Shown: in pieces, positions 1 through 13,124 of the stretch
Layout of the letters: each line of letters starts with the position of its first letter
Numbering within the stretch: the first letter of the stretch is position 1
Source: Siphonodentalium dalli
Lineage: Eukaryota; Mollusca; Scaphopoda; Gadilida; Siphonodentaliidae
DNA: 64,000 bases
Assembly: GCA_032622095.1 (NCBI GenBank)
Contig: CP136068.1
Location: forward strand, 154,407,151-154,471,150
Direction of reading: 5' to 3'
Position numbers and translations under genes: made by a program
Notes under the pieces: generated by a model
What the model was told of the DNA's origin: nothing
Databases searched by the model: none
What the model saw: only the letters and a program-made list of their open reading frames with translations

Positions 1-2317
1 GATGAGATGTGACCTGTTGGGTTTGCTAAAGGAATATGTTGACGAAAACACTGATGCACGGGGGACGACCATCCCATGGCAATATTATAGTTAAAATTTG
101 ACGTTTTCAAGTTGAGGTAACAATTTATTGGAAATGAATAACTGCCGTAAAAAGTATCTGATCCGAACTAGTAAAAGACTCGAATGACTATTCAATAGAG
201 AGCAATACTGCTTCAGCAATGTTAACATAATGTTAGTTGTGTGTTGGAACATTGGAAGTATTAATTTTTCAAGAACTGATATAAACCTGTTTATGTGGGC
301 TTTGATAGTTTTAGGTCATATATCCATCATATCCATCGCAAATTCCCCAACTCACAGCTGTCTCTAATATTGTGGCCTATTTACAGTTGATTGCTCCCTG
401 CTTGGGTGCATGGCCTGCATATCGACACTGTATTCACTGGTTATTGAATGTAACTGTTGTTCCAAATGGCTGCTCTCAATTTTCCAGCACACAGCTAACA
501 TTATGTTAAAATTATTGAAGCAGTGTTGCTCTCTAGTAAACAGTCCTTCGAGCCTTTTACTAGTTCAGATCATGTACTGTTTATGGCAATTATTTATTTC
601 CAATAATTTTTTATACTTGCGGAGAACCCTCCTCGAAAACTTTCCCTTCTAAAATATGATTAAAGTCAACTTTGTGACATTTTTATTGTTATATAATATG
701 CTTGATGTGATCTCAAGTACCATAGATTCTTTCATGTGGTTTAACAATTAACTATATTTATATGTAGGTCCGTCTGAATTCCCACCTCCTGAGATAGGTC
801 AGGTGTGGAAACCCCTTAAGTATAAACACAAGGCTCGTCAGATTGTCAACTGTAAGCTTTTGCTTTTTCAACTGTTCCCCAAATAGTTAATGTCATTGAC
901 ATAGGAACTATATTTTATCTGGATATATAACCCCTCATCTTGGTACCCCCTCTAAAAGGTTTCCACTATAACCAAGAAACAGTTAAGTGCAGTATCATGT
1001 TTGACCTCTCACTGGGGACTCCGTCCAAAAAGTGTCCATTATAACTACGCAACACATATGTGAAGTTACATGCTTTAGTTACTATAGTCACAAAATTGCA
1101 GTTATTTTGGTAATGCATTGTGGCGTATGTACTGTCACAATTACAATAACAATGTAGTACTTACAATTCAGATTAAAATGTGATTAAAATGTGCCATATA
1201 CCAAATTGAACATGGTGATTGGACCCTAATTGTTTTTGCATTATGATGGGGATTGACTTCCATGGCTAATGCACTAAGGGTAGCAGAATATGAAACAACT
1301 GACAAACAAATTGCCCAAATATCACATTTTCCCCAATAACCTTGACCTTGGCAACTGATCTTGACCCTATATGTCTTAGTGGCCCAGACTATTAATTAGT
1401 TAACTATCAGTTAACATAATTTTTTTTTTTATTCAAATATATGGTGTCGTTGTCATGGAAACCTGAATTTATAACGACATTGGACCCACCCCCATATGGG
1501 CACGTCCTCCAAAAAGTTTTCCCTATAACTAATCAACATATATTTGTATAAGTTTCATTCTTTAATAAATACATTCACAATTCAACCCTTAAAGGACCCC
1601 AGATAAGTAAATAACTATATAATATACACAAAATCAGGATATCTTGGGAAATAAATGTTTTTGACCCATTTTGGAAAATGGCCACACGTTTAGAGGCCTA
1701 TATCTCAAGACTGCCTTATCGGTTGCAACATGACACTGTTCTCCTTGTAGCCTATATGCTTTAGATTATTTCCGAGTAAAGATAACGTATTCAAAACTGA
1801 TATACAAACTCAGTGGGTAGAAAATGTATGACCCGATATGAAAAAGCCAATATTTTGGTCAATGACCTTGACCTTTGTATATGAACTTGACCTCTAGTTG
1901 TGAAATCTTCAGTGTCAAATGAAAGCCCACCAAGGTTAGCACCCCATACCAATGCAAACATACAGTTACCGCATTAAACTCTCTTGGTATAGAACATTAT
2001 AGGCATATTGTTTATACCGACCAAAAACACTCTCCGTTGCCAAGGAAACACACATTTTCCACACTAAGCTACACTGCCCCAGTATGCCCCAGCACTGACA
2101 TCAACTTCAGATTATGAGCTTTGTGAAAACCTTTGGTAGAATTTGCCCACAAATTGGTACCATTTTTCATTTTTGGGGAGCCTGGCTCATGGACTATTAA
2201 GCATAATAGATGTTCATAGCCTTAAGCCTTTTATTACCTAAAATACCTTACATATAATGATATCATCTAAGCTAGATATTTGTCAAAAGTTACTAGCATC
2301 AGGAATATGAATATGAA
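1..2317. other. No gene seen; old dispersed repeat debris
   Basis: AT-rich sequence with no convincing exon on either strand. It contains TGACCTTGACC-type phrases (about 1,340-1,370 and 1,855-1,895) of the kind found in dispersed invertebrate repeats. No boundaries, inverted ends or target duplications could be found. The 80-codon open frame at 410-652 has no domain or composition suggesting a gene. Confidence 0.5.
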
Positions 2318-2650
2318 TTATGCTTAAGCGTAATGACATTATGCTTAAGCATAACGACATTACGCTTAAGCGTAATGGCTTTACGCTTAAGTTTAATAGA
2401 TTATGATTTGAATAGCATAATGGAAATCTGAATTAATGCATTAATGGCTTAATGCATTACACTTAAGCGTAATTGGCTATTAAATGTGAATTTGAACTCC
2501 CATACAATATTGGACATGGTTTTAATATTTACTTCTTATTTGCACTTAAGCATACATATGAAAATTATGATCCTTTTGTGCTTAAGCGTAAATGATTTGC
2601 ATTTAAGCATACATCATTTGCATTTACGCTTAAGTGATTTAGGCTTGAGT
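2318..2650. repeat. CTTAAG palindrome array, 21-bp phased at its left end
   Basis: Copies of the palindrome TTACGCTTAAGCGTAA and variants. The CTTAAG cores at about 2,323, 2,344, 2,365 and 2,386 are spaced exactly 21 bp apart. Further degraded cores lie near 2,462, 2,545, 2,581 and 2,629. The motif family recurs at 53.15-53.61 kb. No target-site duplication or transposase was found, so whether it is a mobile element or a local expansion is open. Confidence 0.8.
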
Positions 2651-5180
2651 GCAAATAAGGAATAAATGTAAAAGTACATGCCATTCCATAAACATGACCT
2701 AAAGTTCTAAACCTGATAACTTACTGTGGAATGACCAATTTCAAACAGCATGACAAATTTTTATCAACTATACTGAGAAATTTATTTTTCAACTTGAAGT
2801 CTTTTTGATGAAAATTTGTTATGTCTTATCCATTGACAAAGGCATAATCTTATTTGTTGAGTTTGAAATGTTCTGTCACTTCTCTATCGTGTTGGTGCCC
2901 ATATATGAGCTTGTGTGCTGATACAAAATACGTGTGAAGATTTCGTGTAAAGTTGAAGTCGAAACTGAAAGCATCCTATAATGAATAGTTAGTAGATACA
3001 TACATGTCAAGATCCCGAAGATAAGATTGTCCGGCCATCGGGAAACATATCTGTGATCACCCATTGAACCAGTCTAAGTTATTTTCTGTGATTTTAACAC
3101 TAGAATGTGTTTCAGTCGCTTCGAAATTAAATGGCGACCGCCAGCCTGGCCATGTGATACACGGAAACAGTAACGATAACTCTTGAAGACTATCAGTCAA
3201 AACCAATATATGGTATTGAACATGTCCTCAAAACCAAGGGATTCAGATTTGGTATTGATAAATACCAACAAAAACCGAATATATTGTCAGTGTACGCTAT
3301 CAATTATATATCGGTTCTTGTTGGCAGTTTCCACCAGACCGTTATTCGCTAGTTTGTTGTGGTTTATTTCAGATCTCCATTTGCATGATGAAATTTGATG
3401 AAATAACAGGTTTCGTAATTCGAGTATTAGCCCATCCAAGACTGGAGCTTCTCGAAAGTTTGCGAAAACCCTGTGCCAATGCATTCTCTTATATATGCGA
3501 GTCTCCCACAGGCAGCCGAGTCTCACATAGGGAACCGAGTCTCCCATAGCACATATTTAAGAGAATGTATTGACCAAACAATATTTACATTGCAAGCCAG
3601 TTCATACTCATATATTTGAGGCTCCCTATGGGATAATTGGAGAATCGCACGTAAAAGAGAATGCGATATTAGTTCGACAATGAACAGCTTTTCTCCAGGA
3701 GCTCCATCTAAGTTGCTATAACTTGTGATCCAATCCCCAGTCGTTCATCCTACATTAGTTTGTTATAAATTTGTTTGAAATGTGTTATGGGATGCTCAAT
3801 AAAATATGAAACCAAATTGCTTCTTCACCGATTTTGGACACCTAGTTATGGACCCTCACGCGCGTCTGAACCGCGGAAGTTTCGTCATAGGTGGAGTTCT
3901 TTGTCACCAGACATATAAGTATAGTCCCCTGGATATATAGCCAGGTAAACCCTATTTGATTCTGTTTTTAAACCGCTTTCGCAAGTTTTCCATTTCTGTC
4001 AAGTGGGCCGTTTTATAGGCGCTTTCAAATCTTCCACTCTACTAAATATGCGCTGGTTCTCGGTATAGTACATGTAGTTGCATACAAGGCTGTTGGACGG
4101 TGTTTTTCCCTGTAGATGTCCCTTTAATATGCCCTCAAAAATGAACACATCGTTGCATAGGCGGTACTGCAATGATTCCTTGGCAGTCATTGAATCGGTG
4201 GAATGTACAATACTTAGGGTGGTGCCTATTAGCATATGGTAATAGTTGCTTAGTATGCCCTCTTAGATTGTGGCTATACTGATGGTGTTGCTGAATGGAC
4301 AATTCTAGAATGTCCCTTCGACAGTATTCAATGTGCCGTATAGTAGAGTTATCCCACATGAGTCGCCGGCGCGAAGTATCCAACTTTAAACTTTTCGGAC
4401 AAAATAGAGTTATCTCGCGTGAATCACTGTGCGTATCTGTCGACGTTTCATATTATTCGAACTTGGAAAAGACTATTCAATGAGTGAATGACAACGTTAT
4501 TCCACAGGAAATGTCGGAGGTGAAGATGAGAAAAATTGATAAAAGAAAAAGAAGCAAAATGGGGGGGGGGGGGGGGGGTTCAGTTAAAATGAAGAAAGAT
4601 AGACCTATAGGAGGGCTAAGGCAGATAGTGTGTTACGGACTTATATATTATTAAGTAAAGAGTGTGGTAGTGGATACATGTACTTGTAATATCTTATATG
4701 GAAATGTCTGTCGTCCGCCGTTTTGCAGTAGGATCTTGGAAAGACGGGGGCTTTTGAGGGAACAATGGAGCAGGATGTTGGATTGACCAGAGCTTTTGGT
4801 GGAACAATGGGACAGGACAGCAAAGAGGAAGGACAAGAACGGTTTATTTTATTGTAGTTGTCACGACGTGAGAAAGTAGATCGACATTAAATGTTTATGC
4901 TGAATTATAATTTATTTCTCGTTCGATGTTTTTGCGTCGATGTAATCCATCGTGGCAGATGCGAACGTTTGTATGGTAATAGTCGGTCGACGAAGATTGT
5001 TTTCGGGGCACTTTTAGCCGATTACTTTACAAAGATCGTGACATCGTCGCGATATCTAACAATGAGATAAGTCCCTATTCATTTTTAAGTAAGCTTCGCA
5101 CTTACACCAACGTTTCGCGGCGGATCACATACCAAAGCTTGTTCGTACCCCGATAAAACATTGAGCAGAATTAAGAGTGA
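2651..5180. other. No gene seen; short inverted motif and poly-G run
   Basis: No supportable exon. At 3,450-3,565 an inverted motif (ATTCTCTTATATATGCGAGTCTC and its degenerate complement, here described rather than copied in full) brackets repeated GAGTCTCCCA phrases; a similar piece lies at 9,740-9,795. A run of about 18 G lies at 4,561-4,578. Open frames of 60-90 codons overlap on both strands without family features. Confidence 0.45.
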
Positions 5181-5181
5181 T

Positions 5182-5940
5182 TTATATTGGTTGTGAATGA
5201 AATCTCACGTTCATAATTATTGTAATGATTGTGATAACTGCATTGCAATGTAAGCACATAAAGCGTCCCGATGATCACTCTAACAATATTTCGTCGGTAC
5301 TGCAATGGAAATGGTCTCAATGTACATCATAGGCTCCCTGCTAGTGACGAGTTCCGGAAATCGATATATCCTTGTGATTTGCGACAATTTTACCAAGTGG
5401 ATGCAGTATATTGCAATTCCTAACAGGAGGCCATCACTGTAACTAGGGGCTTTGTAAATAATATCCTGCGTACATATGGGTCTTGCTACCAACATCACTC
5501 CGTCCAGGGAACTAACTTTCAATCTGAAATTGTCCTGGGAATGTGCAAGATGTTTCAAGTATCTAAGACTCGTTCATCCTGCAATAGGCCTCAGTCGAAC
5601 GACTTGGTCGAAAGTGTTAACAAATTGGTGTAATGATGACCATGTATGCCGAGAAAAAATTATCCTTTTCTGATTTGCTGTCCGCCACGATGGCATATAG
5701 GTCTTGCAAGCATGCGAGTACAGGGTACAGTCCAAATATGTTGATGGTAGTACGAGAAATAGCACTGCCCATGGATATGGTCACAGGCACTCCCATATAT
5801 TCAACCCAAGCACCCGTGTTAATCCCGTCGTATTTAACTTACATGAAACTTTCACCAAGGCCCACGGAACGACCAGGAAAAGTCTCAAAACAGATGGTAT
5901 TATGCAAACCCGGTATCACGATGTGCCCCGATGTGCCCAC
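5182..5940 (+). mobile_element. Decayed Ty3/Gypsy pol: integrase region
   Basis: Reading plus-strand frames with interruptions gives the order expected of a Gypsy integrase. First comes a zinc-binding segment (H..H then C..C near 5,205-5,250), then an RNaseH-fold core with GNRYILVICDNFTKW near 5,350-5,400, then HSVQGTNFQSE near 5,495, PQSNDLVE near 5,590, and the tail motif MAYRSCKHASTGYSPN near 5,690-5,740. Several in-frame stops and at least two frame changes show it is dead. Two of the three DDE catalytic residues are altered (first Asp to Tyr, second Asp to Val) and Glu is kept. No LTRs, reverse transcriptase or gag were found. It is interrupted on its right by the hAT-type element. Confidence 0.88.
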
Positions 5941-7227
5941 CAGGGATGGGGTAATCATATCTTGTATTTGTATTGTATGTGTAATAATTACAATTTGTTA
6001 AGTATTTGTATTGTTATATTTAGAATCAAGAATTATAGGAGCCATTTTTGTCTTGTATTTGTAATCAATACTCTGAAAATTAGAGAGTATTTTCAAATAC
6101 GTTTTGATTACTTTAGGTTACACCTTACCAAAATATTCTAGATCATGTTGTTTTAAAATTGAGGTGAAACCTATCTTATATTATCATCTATTTGACGGTG
6201 CCAATGGCTAAATTGGATAAAGGTTGCATTCCTGAAAACAAAGTCTAACATGAACAAATGATACCATCAATAGATAGATAGTCAGATAATAGATCAATAA
6301 TAATTTTACATATTTATGAGCAGCCATAGCCCATACGAAAAGAGTGGATTTTAGTATCACATCATGTCGTATTTAAAACATCAGAATTGTATCAGTCCAT
6401 ATATCTGACATTCTAATAATTTACTCTATCATTGCATGGTGTTTTGATAGCAGTCAGCACAGGTGTGAATTATAATTTTGTCATAAAGAGATTAGCTGGC
6501 TTCAGACCACAGTCACTGATTAAACAATGAGACTTATGAACCTGACTCGAGATTATGATGCAGCATTGTTGAGATAAATCTCAGTTAGGCTTTTTCGTAG
6601 TATTTGACTCAATTTAACAGCAAACAGCATGTGTACCTATTAATCTATCCATGGCCTGAAAACCAATTAATTATACAGAGATTTTATATAATTAATATGC
6701 AGTATATCATATACCAGATATATAGAGCTGATAGAGAACAAGGCATATTATATAATTTAAAATAGTAAATTAAACTGCATACGTCTTTTGGAAGTCATTT
6801 CTAAATTTGCAAATTGCAGTATTAGATAGTTTTGAGATTGTTTATTGTGACAGGATGTTGAAAATACCGTTCCCCCATGTCCAACTAAATGATACTACAA
6901 CGTAATGGTATAATTGTGCTGTATATTTACAAGCACATAATTGAGCATGTGGCCTGATTTGGTGACATCTGATCAATATACTAGGTTAATTTTAAGTTTG
7001 ACTATATAGCAAACTATGATAACAAAATATGAATTTCTTCAATATTTCATCTGAAAGTAATCAGATGTAATCAAAATTGATTTGATTACTTTTCGAAAAG
7101 TATTGTATTTGTAATAAAATACAACTGAGAAAAGTATTGTTATTGTTTTTGTAATTATCAACTTTAAACGTATTTGTATTTTGATCAAATGCATTAGCCA
7201 TGTAATTGCCCAATCCCTGGCGCCCAC
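5933..7227. mobile_element. Non-autonomous hAT-type element with 8-bp target duplication
   Basis: The element spans 5,941-7,219 (1,279 bp). It begins CAGGGATGGGGTAAT and ends in the complement of CAGGGATTGGGCAAT (13 of 15 matching). It is flanked by GTGCCCAC at 5,933-5,940 and GCGCCCAC at 7,220-7,227, an 8-bp target duplication differing at one base. CAGGG-type ends and 8-bp duplications are hAT hallmarks. The interior is AT-rich, has GTATTTGTAAT-like subterminal repeats near both ends, and shows no transposase, so it would need one in trans. It lies inside the Gypsy remnant and is therefore younger than it. Confidence 0.88.
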
Positions 7228-9941
7228 CGGATGGAATATCATGGAAATTGTTCTTCAATTCGGTTCGTTCCTGAGTAGGTCAATTGTTTACGATTGTTCT
7301 GATTGTTCTGAGAGTTACCAGAACATATATTGATATATAAAATAACTTCACTTTTATTAGCAATTATCATTTCAATAAAAATAACAATCATCTGCATTCA
7401 AGTTAAATGATTATGGATACACAAATATCGTCCCTTCAGATTGCACTAACGTGACCACCGATGTCCTCTTTCCTTCAAACTAGTTTGTAACCAACCAGTA
7501 ACAGTTGCATGTCCATTGCTATAGACATGCCACCGCTACCGTAGACATATCCGAATGCAGTGGGTGATAATGTCCTCAGCAATAGGATGAATATTGATTT
7601 TGATTCACGTGAACGACTGATACATAACCAAATCGTCCATGTCGTATACAAATCCTACATCTGATGGTCATTCGTGATTTTTTGTTTCAACCATAGGGAT
7701 GATTCACAACATATTTTTCCGAGCACGTATGAATGGCCGTTGTGTCAAAAACACTTCCTCCATAATTTGCAACTATGGTTGACCTCAAAACTTAGATAAT
7801 GTAATTTTAACACCAAATCTGCTTGTATTGTAAATCAGTATAAACCGTTTACCCACAATTATGACAGTATATTTCACTCCAAACATCAAATGCATGGGTA
7901 AGTTGCATAAGCAACAACTGCAATTTCAAATACAGCAAATAACACACACTAACATGTAATATGTAGTTGATATGAACTAGAGTATAATATGTGGTGAAAA
8001 TTATAATATTCTTCCGAAAACTGTTCGTGTTTCAATGGGGGTGGGTTGCAACAGATAGTCTGAAAAACCCTTGCTAAACGGGGGTGAGCTAGGAAAAGAC
8101 TCCAGCACACAAGGTCGAATTTTGTTTTATTTTTGGGACTCACCATCCCGGGAATGCGAGTTTTTTTTCCTTTCCACCCATCCATTTAAGAGACCAACCG
8201 GATAAATTGCCAATCAGGAAAGATTAATGAAAATCATCAGAACTATCAGCAAATCGCAAATAAAAACTCATTAATTAAACTTAAAGGTTATCCGCAGTAT
8301 ATATGCAACAAAGATGTGTGTGTACGGCAGCTTATTCTCTCACGTTGCGACTAGCCCCGGCTAGATGATTAAATGGTCGCATAATCCTGTATTAATTATA
8401 TAATTTTATTTTCAATCTGCATTACGTTCCATTTAAGCTCAGACGCACGTGTTGCCAACAATTCCTGGTATTTAAAACGGATTTTCTCAAAATAAGCCGA
8501 TAATTTCTTTGAGAAATTTGGTACATGCGATTAGTGTGACACAGTTTTTAACAACATCGATCAAGTTGGTGTTATAACGTCATTTACTTTACTAATATGG
8601 CATGGACACTATTTAAAATTTTAGTGTTTTCAGGCACCAAGAACTTCTGTAAAATTGACTTTGTTTCAAAAGTGCAGTTCAAACATCCATGTTATCATAT
8701 CTCAGGATCATGTGAGGAGACTTAATTATTCTTGATTCATGAAATTTAAGTTCATTTTAAAAGGCAACTACCCATAAATAATGTTCTGTGTTGGAGAAAT
8801 GTTCATGTCATGCCTGTTGGTCGATGTACAATTGGGCTGCAATGAGTTGTAGGTCATCGGTTCATAACCAAGTTAAAGCTGACTACCAATCTCTTAACAC
8901 TGTGGCCTAATTCAAGCGGATTACTTTCTGTTTGAGTAGACGACATGGTATTTCAACATTTGTTTTCATTTGTGACTGCTTTATTATTCATTATAGTATA
9001 TTGGGGTATGATGCTATATTATTCAATTAAACATCTAGCTGATACAAATGATGCCTCCTTTCATATATAGCCAAAACAATAAGCTATTTTGGTGATTTGA
9101 GTTTTCTTTGAAATTAATAATTATTCTAGCAGTTCTTGGTACCGAAATGGATATTACAATACAATAATACTATGTGCAACCTCACAAATGTATTAACATC
9201 CATTTCCTTTGTTGTCTCTTCGTAATTGCTCTGATTCTAATTATAACGAATATGATGAATATGATGATTTGAGAAACTCAAGCTGTTTTGTCATGTAGAT
9301 CCAGATAAATTCTTTGTTGAAAATATTTTGCCATTTTTGGCTGATTTAAAACGTGAGTCCCCCTTAACAATAACAAATAATTGAAGAATACACATGTATT
9401 CTTGGCTAATGACAGAAACACAGGGGCGTGTAACACGCTTGCTGCTCCACCACGCCTCAACCGCACAACCCTTATATGCGGTATATATAGGGGCGGTGCA
9501 CACGGTCGCAGCGGGTCTGGAGGATGGAGGAAACATTTTTGTTATCGGCGCTAAGAATCCTCTCACCCACCGGATCTTGTATTCTGGAGTCTTTACCTGG
9601 ATAAAACTGAAAATAAATATGGGTCGAGGGTGGATGGGCCTGGGTACGATATGTCTGTCCGACTGGATTTTTCTTACAGACTGCTTGTTCGGGGACTGCT
9701 ACAAGGTCCATGTAAATATTGTTAGGTCAATTTATTTTCTTATATGTGCGAGGCTCCATGTGGGAGATAGGCATATATAAGAGAATGCATTGAATTTCGC
9801 AAAATCTCAGAAATATCCAGTCATGAAAGCGTTAATAGTTGAGAGTATATCACATATCATATACATATATATATATATACATATACTCAGTATGAGTATG
9901 CATTGCCTCATATGTGTATAATTCAGTGAGCATGGACATAG
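7228..9941. other. No gene seen
   Basis: The sequence just right of the hAT target duplication may be the continuation of the Gypsy remnant but has no recognisable motif. A more GC-rich block at 9,420-9,690 is open for 128 codons on plus (9,394-9,780) and 91 on minus (9,291-9,566). Neither translation shows a domain and no splice context was convincing. A (TA)n stretch lies at about 9,860-9,880. Confidence 0.4.
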
Positions 9942-10105
9942 ATAGAACCGCATGGGTGTCTGTTTTTTGACGAAATTATCGCACGAGATTTGTTGGCGGA
10001 GCGATACCTCGAGTGTGGGGACGCAGTCCCCCACGAGAGGTATCGCGTTCCACCAACAAATCGAGTGCGATAATTCGTCAAAATCCAGACACTCATGCGG
10101 TTCTA
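9942..10105. mobile_element. 164-bp fold-back (palindromic) element
   Basis: The left arm starts ATAGAACCGCATG and the right arm ends with its complement CATGCGGTTCTAT. Pairing continues inward through TGTCTG/CAGACA, a GACGAAATTATCGCAC-type stretch, and GATACCTCG/CGAGAGGTATC, to a centre near 10,018-10,040. The whole sequence can fold as one imperfect hairpin. No clear target duplication was found. AGTGCGAT motifs continue to about 10,275. Confidence 0.82.
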
Positions 10106-10664
10106 TTTTTATTACATATCTCCGTATCATAGTAAGTTGACTCACTATCGCACATCTCCGGTACAGAAAATGTGAATTTAATTGAGTTTTAACACTGAAT
10201 GAAATAGTTCCGTCGACAGATTGCACTAGTGCGATTCTGATAATTATCACACGCCTGGAAACTAGTGCGATCATGCGAATTACGTTGATAGATATGTAAT
10301 AAAAATTATCATTTCTTATATACATGACCATGTATCGATCGGAATGGCACATTGCCTCAGATCAACTAAGATCAAGCTTGTGTCAACCTCGTCTAGCCCA
10401 GACAGCAAATGATGGTATCTACGACCCAACCGCCTCCGCTAAGGGGACATCCTTCAAAAAGACCCAAACACATCGGGACATCCTTAACCAGAAGCCTTTT
10501 CAGCGAGACTTGTGAAGCGTATCAGTCTGAACATCGGTTATAATATTGACACATATCTTATCTGTCATCATATTGGAACATCACAATGCATTTCCTCCGA
10601 AATTGTGTCTGTGACTATATACCTTTACTGGTACTGGTGTATATATATCACGTTATGCATATAT

Positions 10665-10810
10665 AAAATACACGCATAGTAGCCGAGAATACCAAATTTT
10701 CACCATTAGTGGAATTGTGGTTTTAACCACGAGTCTTTTGGCGAGTGGTTAAAATCACAATACCACGAGTGGTGAAAAATGTGTACTCTCGGGTACTATG
10801 CGTGTATTTT
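10665..10810. mobile_element. 146-bp fold-back element
   Basis: The left arm AAAATACACGCATAGTA pairs with TACTATGCGTGTATTTT at the right end. Pairing continues inward through TTTTCACCA/TGGTGAAAA and GTGGTTTTAACCAC/GTGGTTAAAATCAC to a short loop near 10,730-10,740. It is similar in size and form to the fold-back 560 bp upstream but unrelated in sequence. No target duplication is evident. Confidence 0.8.
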
Positions 10811-11250
10811 GTTTATACCATATTTATTATTTTTATAATTTTGTTCGCGAATTTAACTACCCCGCTGTTTACTTTGAATGTGTATCCTCACCAGAGATAC
10901 AAACACAACACTATAAGGATGAGCGTCACGCGGAGTGAAGCTTACGTTAACATCATGACGTCATCATGTATCTGAGCGATCAGTCGCTTGGAATTATCAT
11001 TCATATGTTTCCTAGTTAATATAGCTCTAGCAAGCTACATTTGATTGAAATTCAGGCAATTTTCCTCATATTTAATTAATATCATGACACATTCCAATTT
11101 TAAATGAATGGGACTTAGGAACTATTTTGCTAACTACGATTTAGTTCTACTATGGGTATAAACGTTTAACATATGAAATTACGTTTGAACATTTACAACC
11201 ACAGTAGAAATGTATACCCACAGTAGTGTGTACAGTGGACAGTGAAGAAA

Positions 11251-11856
11251 AAAACAATATATGTATATCCAATAAGTTAAGCAGACTCACATTTTTGCTT
11301 ATCTTATTTATGAGTATATATTTCAAATGGTTTCTGGTATGGCTTATCCCCTATGAGATTATGAAATATGTTTTGAAAAAGAACATAGATTAAAAAATAT
11401 ATGTATGTCTGTGACATCATCATCATCATCATCATCATATTAAACGGAACAAGTCCTAAGACTTCTCGTTCCGGTAACATTTACATATTGTTTAAGAATA
11501 AATACAACTGCCATTCTAGGGACCACTTATATATAACGATGTCCTACACGAAATCAGGCGACATTAAAATTTCGAAAGACAACAAAGGTCCAGTCAACAA
11601 ATCGCCACGACATTTATCCGGCCATTGTAAACTCATAATAAAGTCAACTGCAACACAACTTAAGAGGAGTCAGAATGTATATAACTCAATTCAGTGAACA
11701 AAAAACAATGTATATCCAATAAGTTAAGCAGACACACATATTTGCTTATCCTATTTATGAGTATATATTTCAAATGGTTTCTGGTATGGCTTATCCCCAA
11801 TGAGATTATGAAATATGTTTTGAAAAAGAACACAGATTTAAAAATATATATATGTG
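11251..11856 (+). repeat. Two direct copies of a ~157-bp segment, 290 bp apart
   Basis: Segments 11,251-11,407 and 11,699-11,856 match closely, sharing TATATCCAATAAGTTAAGCAG at one end and GAAATATGTTTTGAAAAAGA near the other. The spacer holds a (CAT)n tract at 11,419-11,440. The pair could be a small LTR-like element (TRIM) or a local duplication. No TG...CA ends, primer-binding site or target duplication was seen, so duplication is preferred. Confidence 0.75.
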
Positions 11857-12011
11857 ACCTAACTTGTTTCAACACTAACCGCAAGATCTATTCAAGTCAT
11901 ACGTCGATTCATCGCCATCAGAATCAGAAATAACATCTTCAGCTCAGACCAAAAATAACTGATCATTTCCGTTTGCATAATTATAATTACATGTATCACT
12001 GTTGATTTGTG

Positions 12012-12270
12012 TTAGATATTTAAAAGCATAATAATAGATTTCTGGTGACATTCCAGACATAAACATAGTCTGTGTAATCAAAAACACGCATTGTCCTCGA
12101 TTGTGAACGTGTGTAAGTCGTGTGTGAGTTGCGAGCGTGTTATATATTTAAAAGCATATTAATATATTTTGGTGACATTTCAAACATAAACATAGTCTGT
12201 GTAATCAAAACCACGCATGAGTTGTCTTCGATTTTGAACGTGTGTAAGTCGTGTGTGAGTTGCGAGCGAA
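12012..12270 (+). repeat. Tandem duplication, unit ~127-132 bp
   Basis: Two adjacent units each run from ATATTTAAAAGCATA through CATAGTCTGTGTAATCAAAA to GTGTAAGTCGTGTGTGAG. They differ by scattered substitutions and small gaps. No coding sense was found. Confidence 0.85.
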
Positions 12271-12649
12271 AGTCCCCCCTCTCTAAAATACCAGGACATT
12301 ATTTGTTGTTATTGTCATTATGCTGTATTTTAAATATGTGAATATGTCCATGTATATAGTGTCAATACAGAATTAAAAAAAAATGTGCTAGAATGTGTGC
12401 ACGTGTGTGGCATATACAGTTATGCGAGTGTGTCACAAGTTTGGAGTTTGGGATGATACCCGGGAAGATTTGAAAGGGCCGTAATTCCGCTGAAGAGCGT
12501 CTGTAGGGCTTGTGCATTTGTAAGTATAGATTGATACATACCCGTGCACAGTAGGTGTTTGCCTACTGTGCATGTGGTGGATGGCACCGAAGCAAGAAGC
12601 AAAGCCCCACCCCCATTCCGAACCAGGACCGGCGGAGAGGACTTACCTT

Positions 12650-12965
12650 GATTTATCTGTGTGAGTTTTATGCGTTGATATAATTTATTGTCCTATTTAG
12701 TGCTTGAATGGACTCAAGTTGCCTTAGTCTGTTGTACTCCGGGCTTGTACTACGGGCTCAACGCTAGGAAGAGGGTGCAATGCCAGTCGGTTGACTTAAG
12801 GTCGGTTGGGGCTTCTCAACTATTGATGGTGCAATGCCCGCCTTTCACTCATGTGCGAGTCCGAGGGTGTCATATAACAGATCATTGTTTTATGCATTTA
12901 TGATCAATTGTATGTGCAGCGCTTTGAGCCTTCGGATATAAGTCGCTCAGCAAATCCCCTGTATT
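12650..12965 (+). mobile_element. Possible SINE or LINE 3' end
   Basis: A moderately GC-rich stretch ends in GCAGCGCTTTGAGCCTTCGG followed by a short ATAAGTCGCTC-type tail. This resembles the 3' ends shared by CR1/L2-type LINEs and their SINEs. No A/B promoter boxes or target duplication were identified, so the class is uncertain. Confidence 0.35.
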
Positions 12966-13124
12966 AGTATTGATGCTCGTTTTTGGGGTTGGACTGCCTA
13001 ATCCTGAAACTGGGGGAATATATTTTCCTTCACCAGTCCCAGAACGCTCAATACACTGTCGAATACGGTTGTGAAGCGTCTGTCACACACTGTAAATGTA
13101 AATGTATGTATTTTGCAGCTTATT

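Noticed and set aside
9394-9780. 128-codon frame in a GC-richer block
   Set aside because: Both strands are open over the same block, no family features, no splice context.
11251-11856. Small LTR retrotransposon (TRIM)
   Set aside because: The direct repeats lack TG...CA ends, a primer-binding site, a polypurine tract and target duplications.
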